Positions 1-7,054 of a DNA stretch of 13,500 nt are shown here, piece after piece; the stretch's first letter is position 1; every line of letters begins with the position of its first letter. The notes beneath the pieces are model-generated. The model was not told the origin of the DNA. It did not search any database and worked only from the letters and a program-made list of their open reading frames with translations. Origin of the DNA: F23-B02 sp045599385 (GTDB taxonomy: Bacteria > Bacillota > Clostridia > Oscillospirales > Oscillospiraceae); contig JAZRVW010000017.1 in NCBI GenBank assembly GCA_045599385.1, positions 1-13,500 on the forward strand, written 5' to 3'. Made by a program: the position numbers and the translations under genes.

Positions 1-945
1 CCGACAACGACGGCAGCTGGTAAGATTACAGGAACGTGCAGCAGATGCAGCGGGACAACAACGGTAACGCTACCGAAGCTGAACACGACGGACTATACGT
101 ACAAGGTAACAAAAGCGGCAACGTGTACGGCAACGGGAACGGCAACATATACGTGGAAGACCACGACCTATGGCACATATACGTTCACCGTAACATTGCC
201 GAAGATTTCCCACAGCTACACCAATACAGTCACCGCACCCACCTGCACAGCACAGGGATATACGACACACACCTGCAGCAAATGTGGTGACAGCTATGTT
301 GCAGAATACGTCGACGCCCTTGGACATAACTTCGTTGACGGCAAATGCACCCGCTGTAGCGAAAAGAATCCAGATTATAAGCCTGCGGTGAAGGACAATC
401 CCTTTGTTGATGTTCGAGAGGGCAGCGTATATTACGACGCTATCCTTTGGGCATACTACCATGAGCCCCAGCAGATAACGGGCGGCTTTGACGCAACCCA
501 CTTCCGTCCGCAGAACCCCTGCACAAGAGCGCAGGTAGTAACGTTCCTGTGGCGTGCGAAGGGATGTCCCGAGCCCAGCAGTCTTGAAAGCCCCTTTAAC
601 GATGTTAAGAATGAAGGCGGCATGAAGCCCTACTACAAGGCAATACTGTGGGCTGCGGAAGAGGGAATAACCACTGGCTACGCAGGCGGTCTCTTCAAAC
701 CCAATGACACCGTAACGAGAGCGCAGTTTGTAACATTCCTTTGGCGCGCCGACGGCAAGCCCGTAACAGCGGGAAGCATAAATGGCTTTGCGGATGCCTC
801 CCAGATTGCAGGACCTTATCAGCAGGCGGTTGCCTGGGCCGTGGAGAAGGGAATTACTACGGGCTACAGTGACAACACGTTCAGACCGAATGCGGCATGC
901 ACCCGCTGGGCAGTGGTTCTATTCATGTATCGTGACATGGCATAA
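1..945 (+). CDS. Threonine-rich surface protein with C-terminal triple SLH domains (5'-truncated)
   Basis: The frame is open from the first base, so the gene begins outside the window; the 314 visible residues are its C-terminus. Residues 1-70 are extremely threonine-rich (26 of 70), with short Thr-Tyr/Thr-Val stretches. Residues 71-120 resemble clostridial cell-surface modules with paired cysteines (CSRC at 13-16, CSKC at 92-95, CTRC at 116-119). Three SLH domains follow at about 135-188, 199-253 and 262-313, each ending in a helix around TRAQ or TRWA followed by VTFLWRA or VLFMYRD. SLH domains bind pyruvylated secondary cell-wall polymers, so the protein is probably displayed on the cell surface through its C-terminus. 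What the missing N-terminus does cannot be told. The TTG at 196 lies inside the reading frame and is not a start. Transcription probably ends at the hairpin just downstream. The SLH call is firm; the role is not. Confidence 0.9.
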   Translation, partial: PTTTAAGKITGTCSRCSGTTTVTLPKLNTTDYTYKVTKAATCTATGTATYTWKTTTYGTYTFTVTLPKISHSYTNTVTAPTCTAQGYTTHTCSKCGDSYVAEYVDALGHNFVDGKCTRCSEKNPDYKPAVKDNPFVDVREGSVYYDAILWAYYHEPQQITGGFDATHFRPQNPCTRAQVVTFLWRAKGCPEPSSLESPFNDVKNEGGMKPYYKAILWAAEEGITTGYAGGLFKPNDTVTRAQFVTFLWRADGKPVTAGSINGFADASQIAGPYQQAVAWAVEKGITTGYSDNTFRPNAACTRWAVVLFMYRDMA

Positions 946-957
946 GCAATAAAAGAA

Positions 958-987
958 ACAAGCACCCTGATTTCAGGGTGCTTGTTT
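958..987 (+). terminator. Intrinsic terminator after the SLH protein gene
   Basis: A perfect 12-bp stem (958-969 with 974-985) closes a 4-base loop, 12 bases after the stop codon. It is followed by a short, interrupted T tract. No second gene lies between it and the stop, so it most likely ends the SLH transcript. Confidence 0.8.
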
Positions 988-1043
988 GCATATTTTCCCG
1001 ATTCCAGCACACAATATAACCAAACCAATCGGGAGGTAATATT

Positions 1044-1478
1044 ATGGTTCATCAGGATACAATAAAGCTTTTGCGAGAGTGTGACGCGGGAATTAAAATG
1101 GGCGTTGATTCCATTGATGAGGTGCGTGATTATGCGAAAAGCGAAGAGCTTAAAGATGCTCTTACGCAGTGCAAAAGCAGACACGAAAAGCTCAAGGACG
1201 AGCTTCAGCAGGCTCTTGACCGCTTCGGTGATGACGGAAAGAACCCCAATCCCATGGCAAAAAGCATGTCCTCAATAAAAACAAACTTTAAGCTCGGGCT
1301 GAATACTTCCGACGCTACAATCGCCGACCTTATAACCGATGGCTGCAACATGGGCATCAAGTCGCTTTCAAAGTACCTCAATGAGTATGAAGCCGCAGAC
1401 GAAAAGGCAAAAGACCTTACCAAAAAGCTTATCTCGCAGGAACAGCAGCTTCTTGAGCAGATGCGTCCTTATCTGTAA
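1044..1478 (+). CDS. Small all-helical protein, probably ferritin-like (DUF2383-type)
   Basis: This 144-residue protein has no signal peptide or membrane segment. It is charged and almost wholly helical in appearance. Its pattern (IKLLRECDAGIKMG, a CKSRHEKLKDEL helix, a GDDGKNPNPMAK turn, then DLITDGCNMGIKSL) resembles the bacterial DUF2383/PA2169-like four-helix family, which is thought to have a ferritin-like fold. I cannot confirm a di-iron site by eye: Glu and His occur in helix 2 (His47, Glu48), but no clear pair of E-x-x-H motifs is visible. The start is supported by a strong GGGAGGT at 1031-1037, six bases upstream. It stands alone between the SLH gene terminator and a convergent membrane-protein gene, sharing a bidirectional terminator with the latter. 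The function is unknown; the family assignment is from memory of the pattern. Confidence 0.8.
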   Translation: MVHQDTIKLLRECDAGIKMGVDSIDEVRDYAKSEELKDALTQCKSRHEKLKDELQQALDRFGDDGKNPNPMAKSMSSIKTNFKLGLNTSDATIADLITDGCNMGIKSLSKYLNEYEAADEKAKDLTKKLISQEQQLLEQMRPYL

Positions 1479-1481
1479 AAT

Positions 1482-1514
1482 AAGCACCCGATATGTGACA
1501 CATATCGGGTGCTT
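1482..1514. terminator. Bidirectional terminator between convergent genes
   Basis: A perfect 14-bp stem (1482-1495 with 1501-1514) has a 5-base loop. It sits 3 bases after the stop of the plus-strand helical protein and 9 bases beyond the stop of the minus-strand membrane protein. Short T-rich runs flank it on both strands, so it can serve both genes. Confidence 0.85.
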
Positions 1515-1523
1515 TGCATTTTA

Positions 1524-2195
1524 TCAGATGATTCCCAGAGGAATGAGAACGATGAGGAGAACTGCAACCAGTCCCCACAGACCGATGAGGAATCTCTTAC
1601 GCTTCTTTGGCTCCATATCGGGAACGAAGTTGGAGGCAAGGAAGAAGGGAACATAGGTGGTGATGAATACGGGAAGAACGCCCCACCACTTATATACCCA
1701 CAGGAAAGAGCCGTTGCTGGTGCCTGCGAGGAAGGACTCAAACAGACCGAAGAGTGCTGCCATTTCGATTGCGCCCACGAGCTTGCAGCTGATGCCCTTT
1801 TTGGTGCCGCCCTTGGTGAAGTAGCGCTTGCTGCGGTCATCGGGGAGCATCTTGAAGGAAATCATACCTGCGATGGAGAACATCATGGAAAGCTCCCAGC
1901 ACACACCGATGAGAAGAATGAAGGTGGTGGATTGGTTGGAGACCGTCCAGAGAGGATAGCCCCAGATGTAGTCGATAATGGCGTTGCAGATTTCGTACAG
2001 CCAATGCACGCCGTAAAGTGCAAGACCTGCGTAGACGATTTCAAAATTCTTGTTTTTGATTTCGGTCCAGTAGATATAGAACACAACTGCGAGGATAAAA
2101 ATGAAGGTCCAGTTGAAGTTTTCGGTGCTGCGTACGTTGACGGCATCAACCAGCGCCTTTACTTCGTCGGAGCCTGTGCCCCAGAATTGAAACAT
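1524..2195 (-). CDS. Six-helix integral membrane protein of unknown function
   Basis: This 223-residue protein has six likely membrane helices at about 29-45, 52-76, 89-112, 138-158, 164-187 and 202-222. A basic loop (DDRSKRYFTKGGTKKG, about 119-134) separates helices 3 and 4, and a KKRKR stretch precedes the last helix. No signal peptide or soluble domain is visible. Charged or polar residues lie inside predicted helices (His64, Glu68, Glu101, Glu144, Glu153), which hints at a transported or bound substrate, but no transporter or enzyme motif is recognisable. The start has a strong AAGGAGG at 2203-2209 (as read on the minus strand), seven bases away. It is a single-gene unit with its own promoter candidate and converges on the helical protein. 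I do not recognise the family. Confidence 0.85.
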   Translation of the reverse strand: MFQFWGTGSDEVKALVDAVNVRSTENFNWTFIFILAVVFYIYWTEIKNKNFEIVYAGLALYGVHWLYEICNAIIDYIWGYPLWTVSNQSTTFILLIGVCWELSMMFSIAGMISFKMLPDDRSKRYFTKGGTKKGISCKLVGAIEMAALFGLFESFLAGTSNGSFLWVYKWWGVLPVFITTYVPFFLASNFVPDMEPKKRKRFLIGLWGLVAVLLIVLIPLGII

Positions 2196-2237
2196 GGTTT
2201 TTCCTCCTTAATTATTATTTCCGTATAGGGTGTTTAT

Positions 2238-2265
2238 ATTTTAACATATTGTACAGGATTTTCAA
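2238..2265 (-). promoter_or_regulatory. Candidate sigma-A promoter for the membrane protein gene
   Basis: On the minus strand a TTGAAA -35 box (2260-2265) is followed after 16 bases by TAAAAT (2238-2243), with a TG one base upstream of the -10 (extended -10). It lies about 43 bases before the start codon, beyond the terminator of the deacetylase gene upstream, so it would give the membrane protein its own transcript. Confidence 0.6.
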
Positions 2266-2279
2266 GAAAAAAATAAAAA

Positions 2280-2309
2280 AATCCGGCAATGCGACAGCAT
2301 TGCCGGATT
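2280..2309 (-). terminator. Strong intrinsic terminator of the deacetylase gene
   Basis: A perfect 13-bp stem (2280-2292 with 2297-2309) has a GACA loop as written on the plus strand. On the minus strand the stem is followed by a long T tract (complement of the A-run at 2271-2280). It begins two bases after the deacetylase stop codon. Confidence 0.92.
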
Positions 2310-2311
2310 CT

Positions 2312-3082
2312 TTATTTTACGGGGCATTGCATGCCCGTGCTGTCAATGGTGTAATCGCCCGTAAGTATAAGCTTGGAGATGGGAACGATTTTGTAGCCGT
2401 CGGCAATCAGCGCTTCAATTATTCCGGGGAGCGCCTCGGGCGTGTTCTCGGCGGCATTGTGGAAAAGAATAATGCTGCCGGATTTGACGTTATTAAGCAC
2501 GCGGCTCTGAATTTCATCAGCGGAAAGGCCTTTCCAGTCAAGCGAGTCAACGTCCCATTGGATTGCGGTCATGCCCATGCCGGTTACGGTTTTGATTACT
2601 GTGTCGTTATACTCACCGTATGGACAGCGGAAGAGAGTGGGGCGTACTCCCGTGACGTTTTCAATCTTGTCGTTTGATGCCTTGATGTTTGCCTTGATGT
2701 CCTCCTCCGACAGCGAGGCAAAGTGGGCGTGGTCGTCGGAATGGCTCATGACCTCGTTGCCCGCATCGTGCAAAGCCTTTACGGAATCGGGGTACTTGCT
2801 TACCCAGTCACCGACTACAAAAAAGGTTGCATTGATGTCATATTTATTGAGAATGTCAATGAGTGTCTGGGTGTCCTCGTTTCCCCATGCCGCATCAAAG
2901 GAAAGGGCAACACATTTATCCTCGCGCTGTACGCAGTAAATGGGAAGTTCTCTGTCGGAGGCGGAAACGCCGACTACTGCGGGACTGTTTACCGCCCAGA
3001 ATATGATGCCTACAAGGAGCACAAGCGCAACGGCGGAAACCACCGCCTTTTTCGATTTAATTTTCTGAAACAGTTTTTTCAA
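2312..3082 (-). CDS. PdaB-like membrane-anchored polysaccharide deacetylase (NodB/CE4 fold)
   Basis: This 256-residue protein has a basic N-terminus, one membrane segment at about 13-33 and an extracytoplasmic NodB domain from about 55 to 240. CE4 motifs are visible: motif 1 SFDAAWG (61-67), motif 2 HSDDH (His114, His118), motif 3 RCPYG (152-156), motif 4 around DVDSLDW (177-183) and motif 5 LFH (His208). Classical enzymes have TFDDG in motif 1, with the second Asp binding metal; here Ala64 takes its place. SFDxxWG is the form seen in the sporulation-associated PdaB/YbaN subgroup, so the substrate is probably wall glycan, but catalytic activity is uncertain. The start is TTG at 3080-3082, chosen because GAGGTGAG lies just upstream; the only upstream ATG is out of frame and stops at once. 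It forms its own unit after the terminator of the wall operon. Confidence 0.88.
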   Translation of the reverse strand: MKKLFQKIKSKKAVVSAVALVLLVGIIFWAVNSPAVVGVSASDRELPIYCVQREDKCVALSFDAAWGNEDTQTLIDILNKYDINATFFVVGDWVSKYPDSVKALHDAGNEVMSHSDDHAHFASLSEEDIKANIKASNDKIENVTGVRPTLFRCPYGEYNDTVIKTVTGMGMTAIQWDVDSLDWKGLSADEIQSRVLNNVKSGSIILFHNAAENTPEALPGIIEALIADGYKIVPISKLILTGDYTIDSTGMQCPVK

Positions 3083-3139
3083 GCCAAACTCACCTCATGC
3101 TTTTTTGTACATACTATGAGGCGGCAAGTCCGTAAATGC

Positions 3140-3166
3140 AAAAAACCGCTCATCGAGCGGTTTTTT
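3140..3166 (-). terminator. Terminator of the FHA-SEDS/PBP/ABC-F/YdcF operon
   Basis: A perfect 12-bp stem (3140-3151 with 3155-3166) has a 3-base loop and a run of six T at the 3' side when read on the minus strand. The stem abuts the stop codon of the YdcF-like gene, so it closes the four-gene operon and separates it from the deacetylase gene. Confidence 0.9.
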
Positions 3167-3883
3167 TTATCCGAATATCCATTTGTAAGTAACGCCGAAA
3201 GCCTCGCGAATGAAGTAATTGAGCTTTACGCCGGGGCGGCTTGTGTGAGCCGAAATGCCACAAAGCTCAACCCCCATATCGTGCCCTATAAGCTTTGCTC
3301 GGTAAATGTGGTACTCGCTTGTGACAACTGCCGTGGCTTCCGCGGGGTCATCGCCTCGGCTGCGGATAATATCAAAGGAATATCTGAGGTTTTCCTCCGT
3401 GGAGGTGGATTTGTCCTCAAGGATAATGCGGCTTTCGTCGGCACCCTTGCCGATAAGCCAGCGGTACATTGCCTCAGCCTCGCTTATATCCTCCATGTCG
3501 CCCTGACCGCCTGATACGATGACGGTTGTGTCGGGGTGACTGTTCATGTAATCAAGCGCCGCCTGCGTGCGCTCAAGCATGGAAAGTGACGGCTGCTCAC
3601 CGCGTACAAGCGCGCCGAGCACTATAATGTAATCCGCTTCAAAATCCGCATCGCCTGATGCCGAGCGTACTATGGGAATTTCAACGGCGATAAAATACAC
3701 AAGGCAAATTGCAAGAATAACGCAGACCACGGTACGAAGCCTCCTGCCCATAAATCCGAATGCGACAATCAGCGCGGCGATGAGATACAGAGTGTATGCA
3801 ATGAAATCATATCCCGAGAAGACAAAATTCAGAACAAGTCCTGCGGCAAGCAGAACTGCGGGGAAAATATACTTTCTGTTCAT
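3167..3883 (-). CDS. YdcF/SanA-like DUF218 membrane protein
   Basis: This protein has 238 residues from the chosen start. Three membrane helices (about 5-23, 29-46 and 52-70) are followed by a DUF218 domain at about 84-225. Family features are visible: DYIIVLGA (84-91), SGGQG (124-128), the SEAEAM acidic segment (134-139), EDKSTSTEEN (156-165) and TSEYHIYRA (188-196). YdcF/SanA/ElyC relatives are linked to envelope integrity and peptidoglycan or lipid-carrier metabolism, but no reaction is established for most of them. A start 15 bases upstream at 3898 is possible, but ATG at 3883 is preferred. It has GGGAGG seven bases upstream and overlaps the stop of the ABC-F gene as ATGA, which implies translational coupling. 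It is the last gene of the wall-synthesis operon, which supports an envelope role by context. Confidence 0.88.
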   Translation of the reverse strand: MNRKYIFPAVLLAAGLVLNFVFSGYDFIAYTLYLIAALIVAFGFMGRRLRTVVCVILAICLVYFIAVEIPIVRSASGDADFEADYIIVLGALVRGEQPSLSMLERTQAALDYMNSHPDTTVIVSGGQGDMEDISEAEAMYRWLIGKGADESRIILEDKSTSTEENLRYSFDIIRSRGDDPAEATAVVTSEYHIYRAKLIGHDMGVELCGISAHTSRPGVKLNYFIREAFGVTYKWIFG

Positions 3884-5748
3884 GAAAGTGCCTCCCATGC
3901 CTCATACAGCTCCATGAGCTTTTCATTCAAAGCTTCCTTTTCGGCATCAAGCTCCATAAGCTTCTGATAATCGCTGGCATATTCCTCCGCCTGAGCATCA
4001 AGCTCTGCAAGGCGCGCTTCAAGTTTTTCGATTTCTTTTTCGAGCTTTGCTCTCTGCCTGTCGGAATTGGGAGAGCTTTTCTTTTTCTGCTGAGGCTCCT
4101 TTTTCTTCTGCTCAACCTTTGTGTTTTGGGCGAAAACAGCCTGACGCGCCGCATATTCGCGGTATTCGGAATATGTTCCGCGATAATCTGTGATTACACC
4201 GTTTTCAAGATGCCATATACGTGTTGCAAACTTTTCAATAAAGTATCGGTCATGGGATACAAAGAGCAGAGCTTCGGGATAATCGGAAAGCGCATCTTCC
4301 ATCCATTCGCGGCTGGCAATGTCCAGATGGTTTGTAGGCTCGTCAAGAATGAGCAGATTAATATCACTGCCCATGAGCATACAAAGGCGCAGACGGCTTT
4401 TCTCACCGCCTGAGAGGGCACCAACCTGCGTAAAAACATCTTCGCCGCGGAAGCCGAATGCGCCGAGTCTGTCACGGGCCTCCTGGGGCTGACAGCGGCA
4501 GTCGTAAAGCATGGTGTCCACAAGATTTCTCTCGGGGTGGTTAAACTCGATTATCTGGGGAAGATAGGCAGGACGCACGGAGGGACCGAGATAGAGGTAC
4601 CCCGAGTCGAGAGCCTCCTTCTGCATTATGAGCTTTACAAGCGTTGATTTTCCCGTGCCGTTATCGCCGATAAGTGCAATCCTTTCGCCGCCGGTAACGG
4701 TGAGAGAGAGGTCGGAAAACAGCTTTTTTTCACCGAAGGCTTTGGATACGCCCTCGCATACCAAAACCTCATCACCCGAAAAATCACGGGTGGAGAACTT
4801 TGCAGTAAGCTTTTTTGCTTCCTGCGGCTTTTCGCTCTGACTGAGCTTTGCGATGCGCTTTTCCATTGAAAAGGCACGCTTATGAAGCTTGTCATTACCC
4901 ATAAAGGCCCAGAGGTGCATCTGCTCCGCAGCCCTTGTGAGCTGCTCAATCTTGGCCTGGTCTTTTTCATACTTCCTAAGCTTTTCTTCAAAGCGGTGCT
5001 GGCGCTCCTGAACATAAAAGCTGTAGCCGCCGCTGTAAAACTCCGCTGTTCCGTCGCTGATTTCGATACAGCGCTGTGCGATGCGGTCAAGGAAAAAACG
5101 GTCATGGCTTATGGCAAGAACTGTTCCCTTGAAATGCAGGAGATAGTCCTCAAGCCATTCGGTTGCCCGCAAATCAAGATGGTTTGTGGGCTCGTCAAGC
5201 AGAAGTATGTCGGTGTTTTCAAGAATGAGTCGGGCAAGGTTTACCCTTGTGCGCTCACCGCCCGAGAGCGAATCAAAGGGCTGCTCGCGCATATACTGCG
5301 GAATATCAAGTCCGTTTGCAACGCGGTTGCGGTTAAACTCCATGTCATAGCCGCCGAGCCTGCGGAAATCGTCGGAAAGACGGTCATATTCATGCAGAAG
5401 TCTGTCGGAACAGTCGGTTTCCATCTCTTCGGCAAGCTTTTCAAGCCTGCTGCTGATGGCATAGAGATTGCGGTGGGCATCCTTCAGCACGTCCTCCGTT
5501 GTCCAGCCCTCAGGGTAGACGGGAATCTGCGAAATAAGACCGATGCGCTTGCCGGAGGCAATGACAACGCTGCCCTCGTCATAGTCTATCTCGCCAACGA
5601 GAATGCGGAACAGGGTTGTTTTGCCGCAGCCGTTATGTCCTAAAATGCCGACGCGCTCACCCTCGGTTATATCAAAGGTGAGCCCATCGAGTATGTTTTT
5701 TCCCAGTTCAAAGGACTTTACAAGTCCGTTGACTGAAATGTCTGTCAT
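3880..5748 (-). CDS. ABC-F family ATPase (YdiF/Uup-type)
   Basis: This 622-residue protein has two ATP-binding cassettes and no membrane helices, which marks the ABC-F family of ribosome-associated ATPases rather than transporters. Cassette 1: Walker A GHNGCGKTT (37-45), signature LSGGE (161-165), Walker B followed by DEPTNHLD (185-192), H-loop His215. Cassette 2: Walker A GDNGTGKST (361-369), signature LSGGE (445-449), DEPTNHLD (469-476), His499. The charged linker between them (about 245-315) is the segment that reaches the P-site tRNA in this family. After a Lys/Gln-rich stretch (545-560), residues 565-618 form a coiled coil as in YdiF/Uup proteins. Known members relieve stalled ribosomes or protect against ribosome-targeting antibiotics; which applies here is not visible. 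It starts 13 bases after the PBP stop, with GGAG upstream, and overlaps the YdcF-like gene by ATGA. Confidence 0.95.
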   Translation of the reverse strand: MTDISVNGLVKSFELGKNILDGLTFDITEGERVGILGHNGCGKTTLFRILVGEIDYDEGSVVIASGKRIGLISQIPVYPEGWTTEDVLKDAHRNLYAISSRLEKLAEEMETDCSDRLLHEYDRLSDDFRRLGGYDMEFNRNRVANGLDIPQYMREQPFDSLSGGERTRVNLARLILENTDILLLDEPTNHLDLRATEWLEDYLLHFKGTVLAISHDRFFLDRIAQRCIEISDGTAEFYSGGYSFYVQERQHRFEEKLRKYEKDQAKIEQLTRAAEQMHLWAFMGNDKLHKRAFSMEKRIAKLSQSEKPQEAKKLTAKFSTRDFSGDEVLVCEGVSKAFGEKKLFSDLSLTVTGGERIALIGDNGTGKSTLVKLIMQKEALDSGYLYLGPSVRPAYLPQIIEFNHPERNLVDTMLYDCRCQPQEARDRLGAFGFRGEDVFTQVGALSGGEKSRLRLCMLMGSDINLLILDEPTNHLDIASREWMEDALSDYPEALLFVSHDRYFIEKFATRIWHLENGVITDYRGTYSEYREYAARQAVFAQNTKVEQKKKEPQQKKKSSPNSDRQRAKLEKEIEKLEARLAELDAQAEEYASDYQKLMELDAEKEALNEKLMELYEAWEALS

Positions 5749-5761
5749 AATAAAAACTCCA

Positions 5762-7054
5762 TCAGCTATGGTTTACTGCGTACTGCAGAACGGTGTTTGC
5801 CACCGTGCCTGCGGCGCCAAGGCCGCTGCCGCCGTTTTCAACAAGAACAACAAAGGCATAGGGGTGAACGGAATCGTTAAGGAAGCCCACGAACCAGGCA
5901 TGGTTTTCCTTGCCCTCACCGACCTGCGCCGTGCCGGTTTTTGCTGAAATATTGAGACCGGGGAAGGTGTCCTTACCGTATTTGTAGGCAACGTTGTAGT
6001 TCATCATGTCGGCAACCTTGTCGGCAGTGGACTTGTTCATAAGCGTTGTTGTTTCATCGGAAACACCCAGAAGCGAGGGCTCCACAAGAACGCCGTCGTT
6101 TGCGATTGCGCACACAAGGCGAAGCATGCCGTAGGGGCAGACAAGGTCTTCAAACTGGCCGATGCCAGACCATGCAAGTCCGGGAGAACCTGCCACGTCC
6201 TTGGTGAAGCTGCCTGCCGCTGTCGTAATTCCGTCAAGCGTTGCAGGGGAGGTGAGTCCCAGTCTTGCGGAGTAATCGGCTATTATTTCAGGCCCGAGCT
6301 CGAGAGAAAGCTCACCGAAGGCGCAGTTGCAGGAGTTTGCAAGCGCCTGCTCGATTGTCTGCGTGCCGTGGCAGCCGGAGCAGTTCAGCGTTACGCCGTT
6401 GACCTCAATACTGCCCGTGCAGGTAAAGGTGCGCTGATAAATATCGGGAATGTTTTCAAGGGCCGCAGTAAGAGTTACAAGCTTATACACGGAGCCTGGA
6501 GTGAAGGTTGAACTGATACAGCGGTTGAGATAAACGCCGTCGGGAAGCTTGTCGGGAGGATTGAGCGGGTCAATGGAGGGAGAGGAGACCATGCACAGAA
6601 CCTCGCCGGACTTGTAGTTGCAGACAAGCACCGCACCCTTTCGACCGCCGAGTGCCTCATAGGCAAGCTTGTTAAGCTCGGCATCGACGGTTATGGCGAG
6701 GGTAACGTCTTCACTTTCCTGAATACCCGTCAGCGCGCTGTAGCCCGAAAGCTCTTTTTCAAAATTCTGAAGAATGCCGGTTCCGACATTGCCTGCATAG
6801 TCGCCCACAAGCTGATAGCAGGCAATTCGGGTTGCCGCATCATTTGAATAGTAACGTCCGCCGTGCTCAAGAGTTGCAAGGGGAATGCCGTTGCGGTCGG
6901 TGAGCTGATAGGTGCAGTCTGAGGTGGATTCGTCAAAAAACAGCGCCCAGTCCTCACCGTGATTGATGTAGCGGACAACATAAATGCCCAAACCAATGAC
7001 AATTGCGAAGGCAATGATTATGGAAAAATATGCACGAAAGGTTACTTTTCTCAT
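5762..7054 (-). CDS. Class B penicillin-binding protein (PbpA/FtsI-like transpeptidase)
   Basis: This 430-residue protein has a short cytoplasmic tail, one membrane anchor (about 9-28) and an extracytoplasmic transpeptidase domain from about 120. It cross-links peptidoglycan stem peptides. All three active-site motifs are present: SVYK (Ser188 nucleophile, Lys191), SCN (241-243) and KTG (372-374). It is shorter than most PBP2/PBP3 proteins because the pedestal region (about 45-118) is small, as in PbpA-type partners of SEDS proteins. Twelve cysteines lie outside the membrane, including CSGC (225-228) and CNC (242-244), next to or near the active site. The start overlaps the end of the FHA-SEDS gene as ATGA, with GGAGG ten bases upstream, so the pair is translationally coupled, as expected for a SEDS-bPBP complex. 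Whether the pair acts in division or elongation cannot be decided here. Confidence 0.94.
   Translation of the reverse strand: MRKVTFRAYFSIIIAFAIVIGLGIYVVRYINHGEDWALFFDESTSDCTYQLTDRNGIPLATLEHGGRYYSNDAATRIACYQLVGDYAGNVGTGILQNFEKELSGYSALTGIQESEDVTLAITVDAELNKLAYEALGGRKGAVLVCNYKSGEVLCMVSSPSIDPLNPPDKLPDGVYLNRCISSTFTPGSVYKLVTLTAALENIPDIYQRTFTCTGSIEVNGVTLNCSGCHGTQTIEQALANSCNCAFGELSLELGPEIIADYSARLGLTSPATLDGITTAAGSFTKDVAGSPGLAWSGIGQFEDLVCPYGMLRLVCAIANDGVLVEPSLLGVSDETTTLMNKSTADKVADMMNYNVAYKYGKDTFPGLNISAKTGTAQVGEGKENHAWFVGFLNDSVHPYAFVVLVENGGSGLGAAGTVANTVLQYAVNHS

Noticed and set aside
36..290. Short Asn/Gly-rich plus-strand frame in the first 300 bases
   Set aside because: It is a frame-shifted reading of the Thr-rich repeats; the frame continuous with the SLH domains explains the sequence.
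1509..2228. 239-residue plus-strand open frame
   Set aside because: It begins inside a terminator stem and is antisense to the membrane protein, which has a strong ribosome site and six clear helices.
2723..3514. 263-residue plus-strand open frame
   Set aside because: It spans the deacetylase gene, a terminator and the YdcF-like gene on the opposite strand, so it cannot be a real unit.
3884..3898. Five-residue N-terminal extension of the YdcF-like protein
   Set aside because: The downstream ATG has the ribosome site at the right distance and the ATGA overlap; the upstream ATG would place the site inside the coding region.
4882..5643. 253-residue plus-strand open frame
   Set aside because: It is antisense to the ABC-F ATPase, which has all ABC motifs on the other strand.
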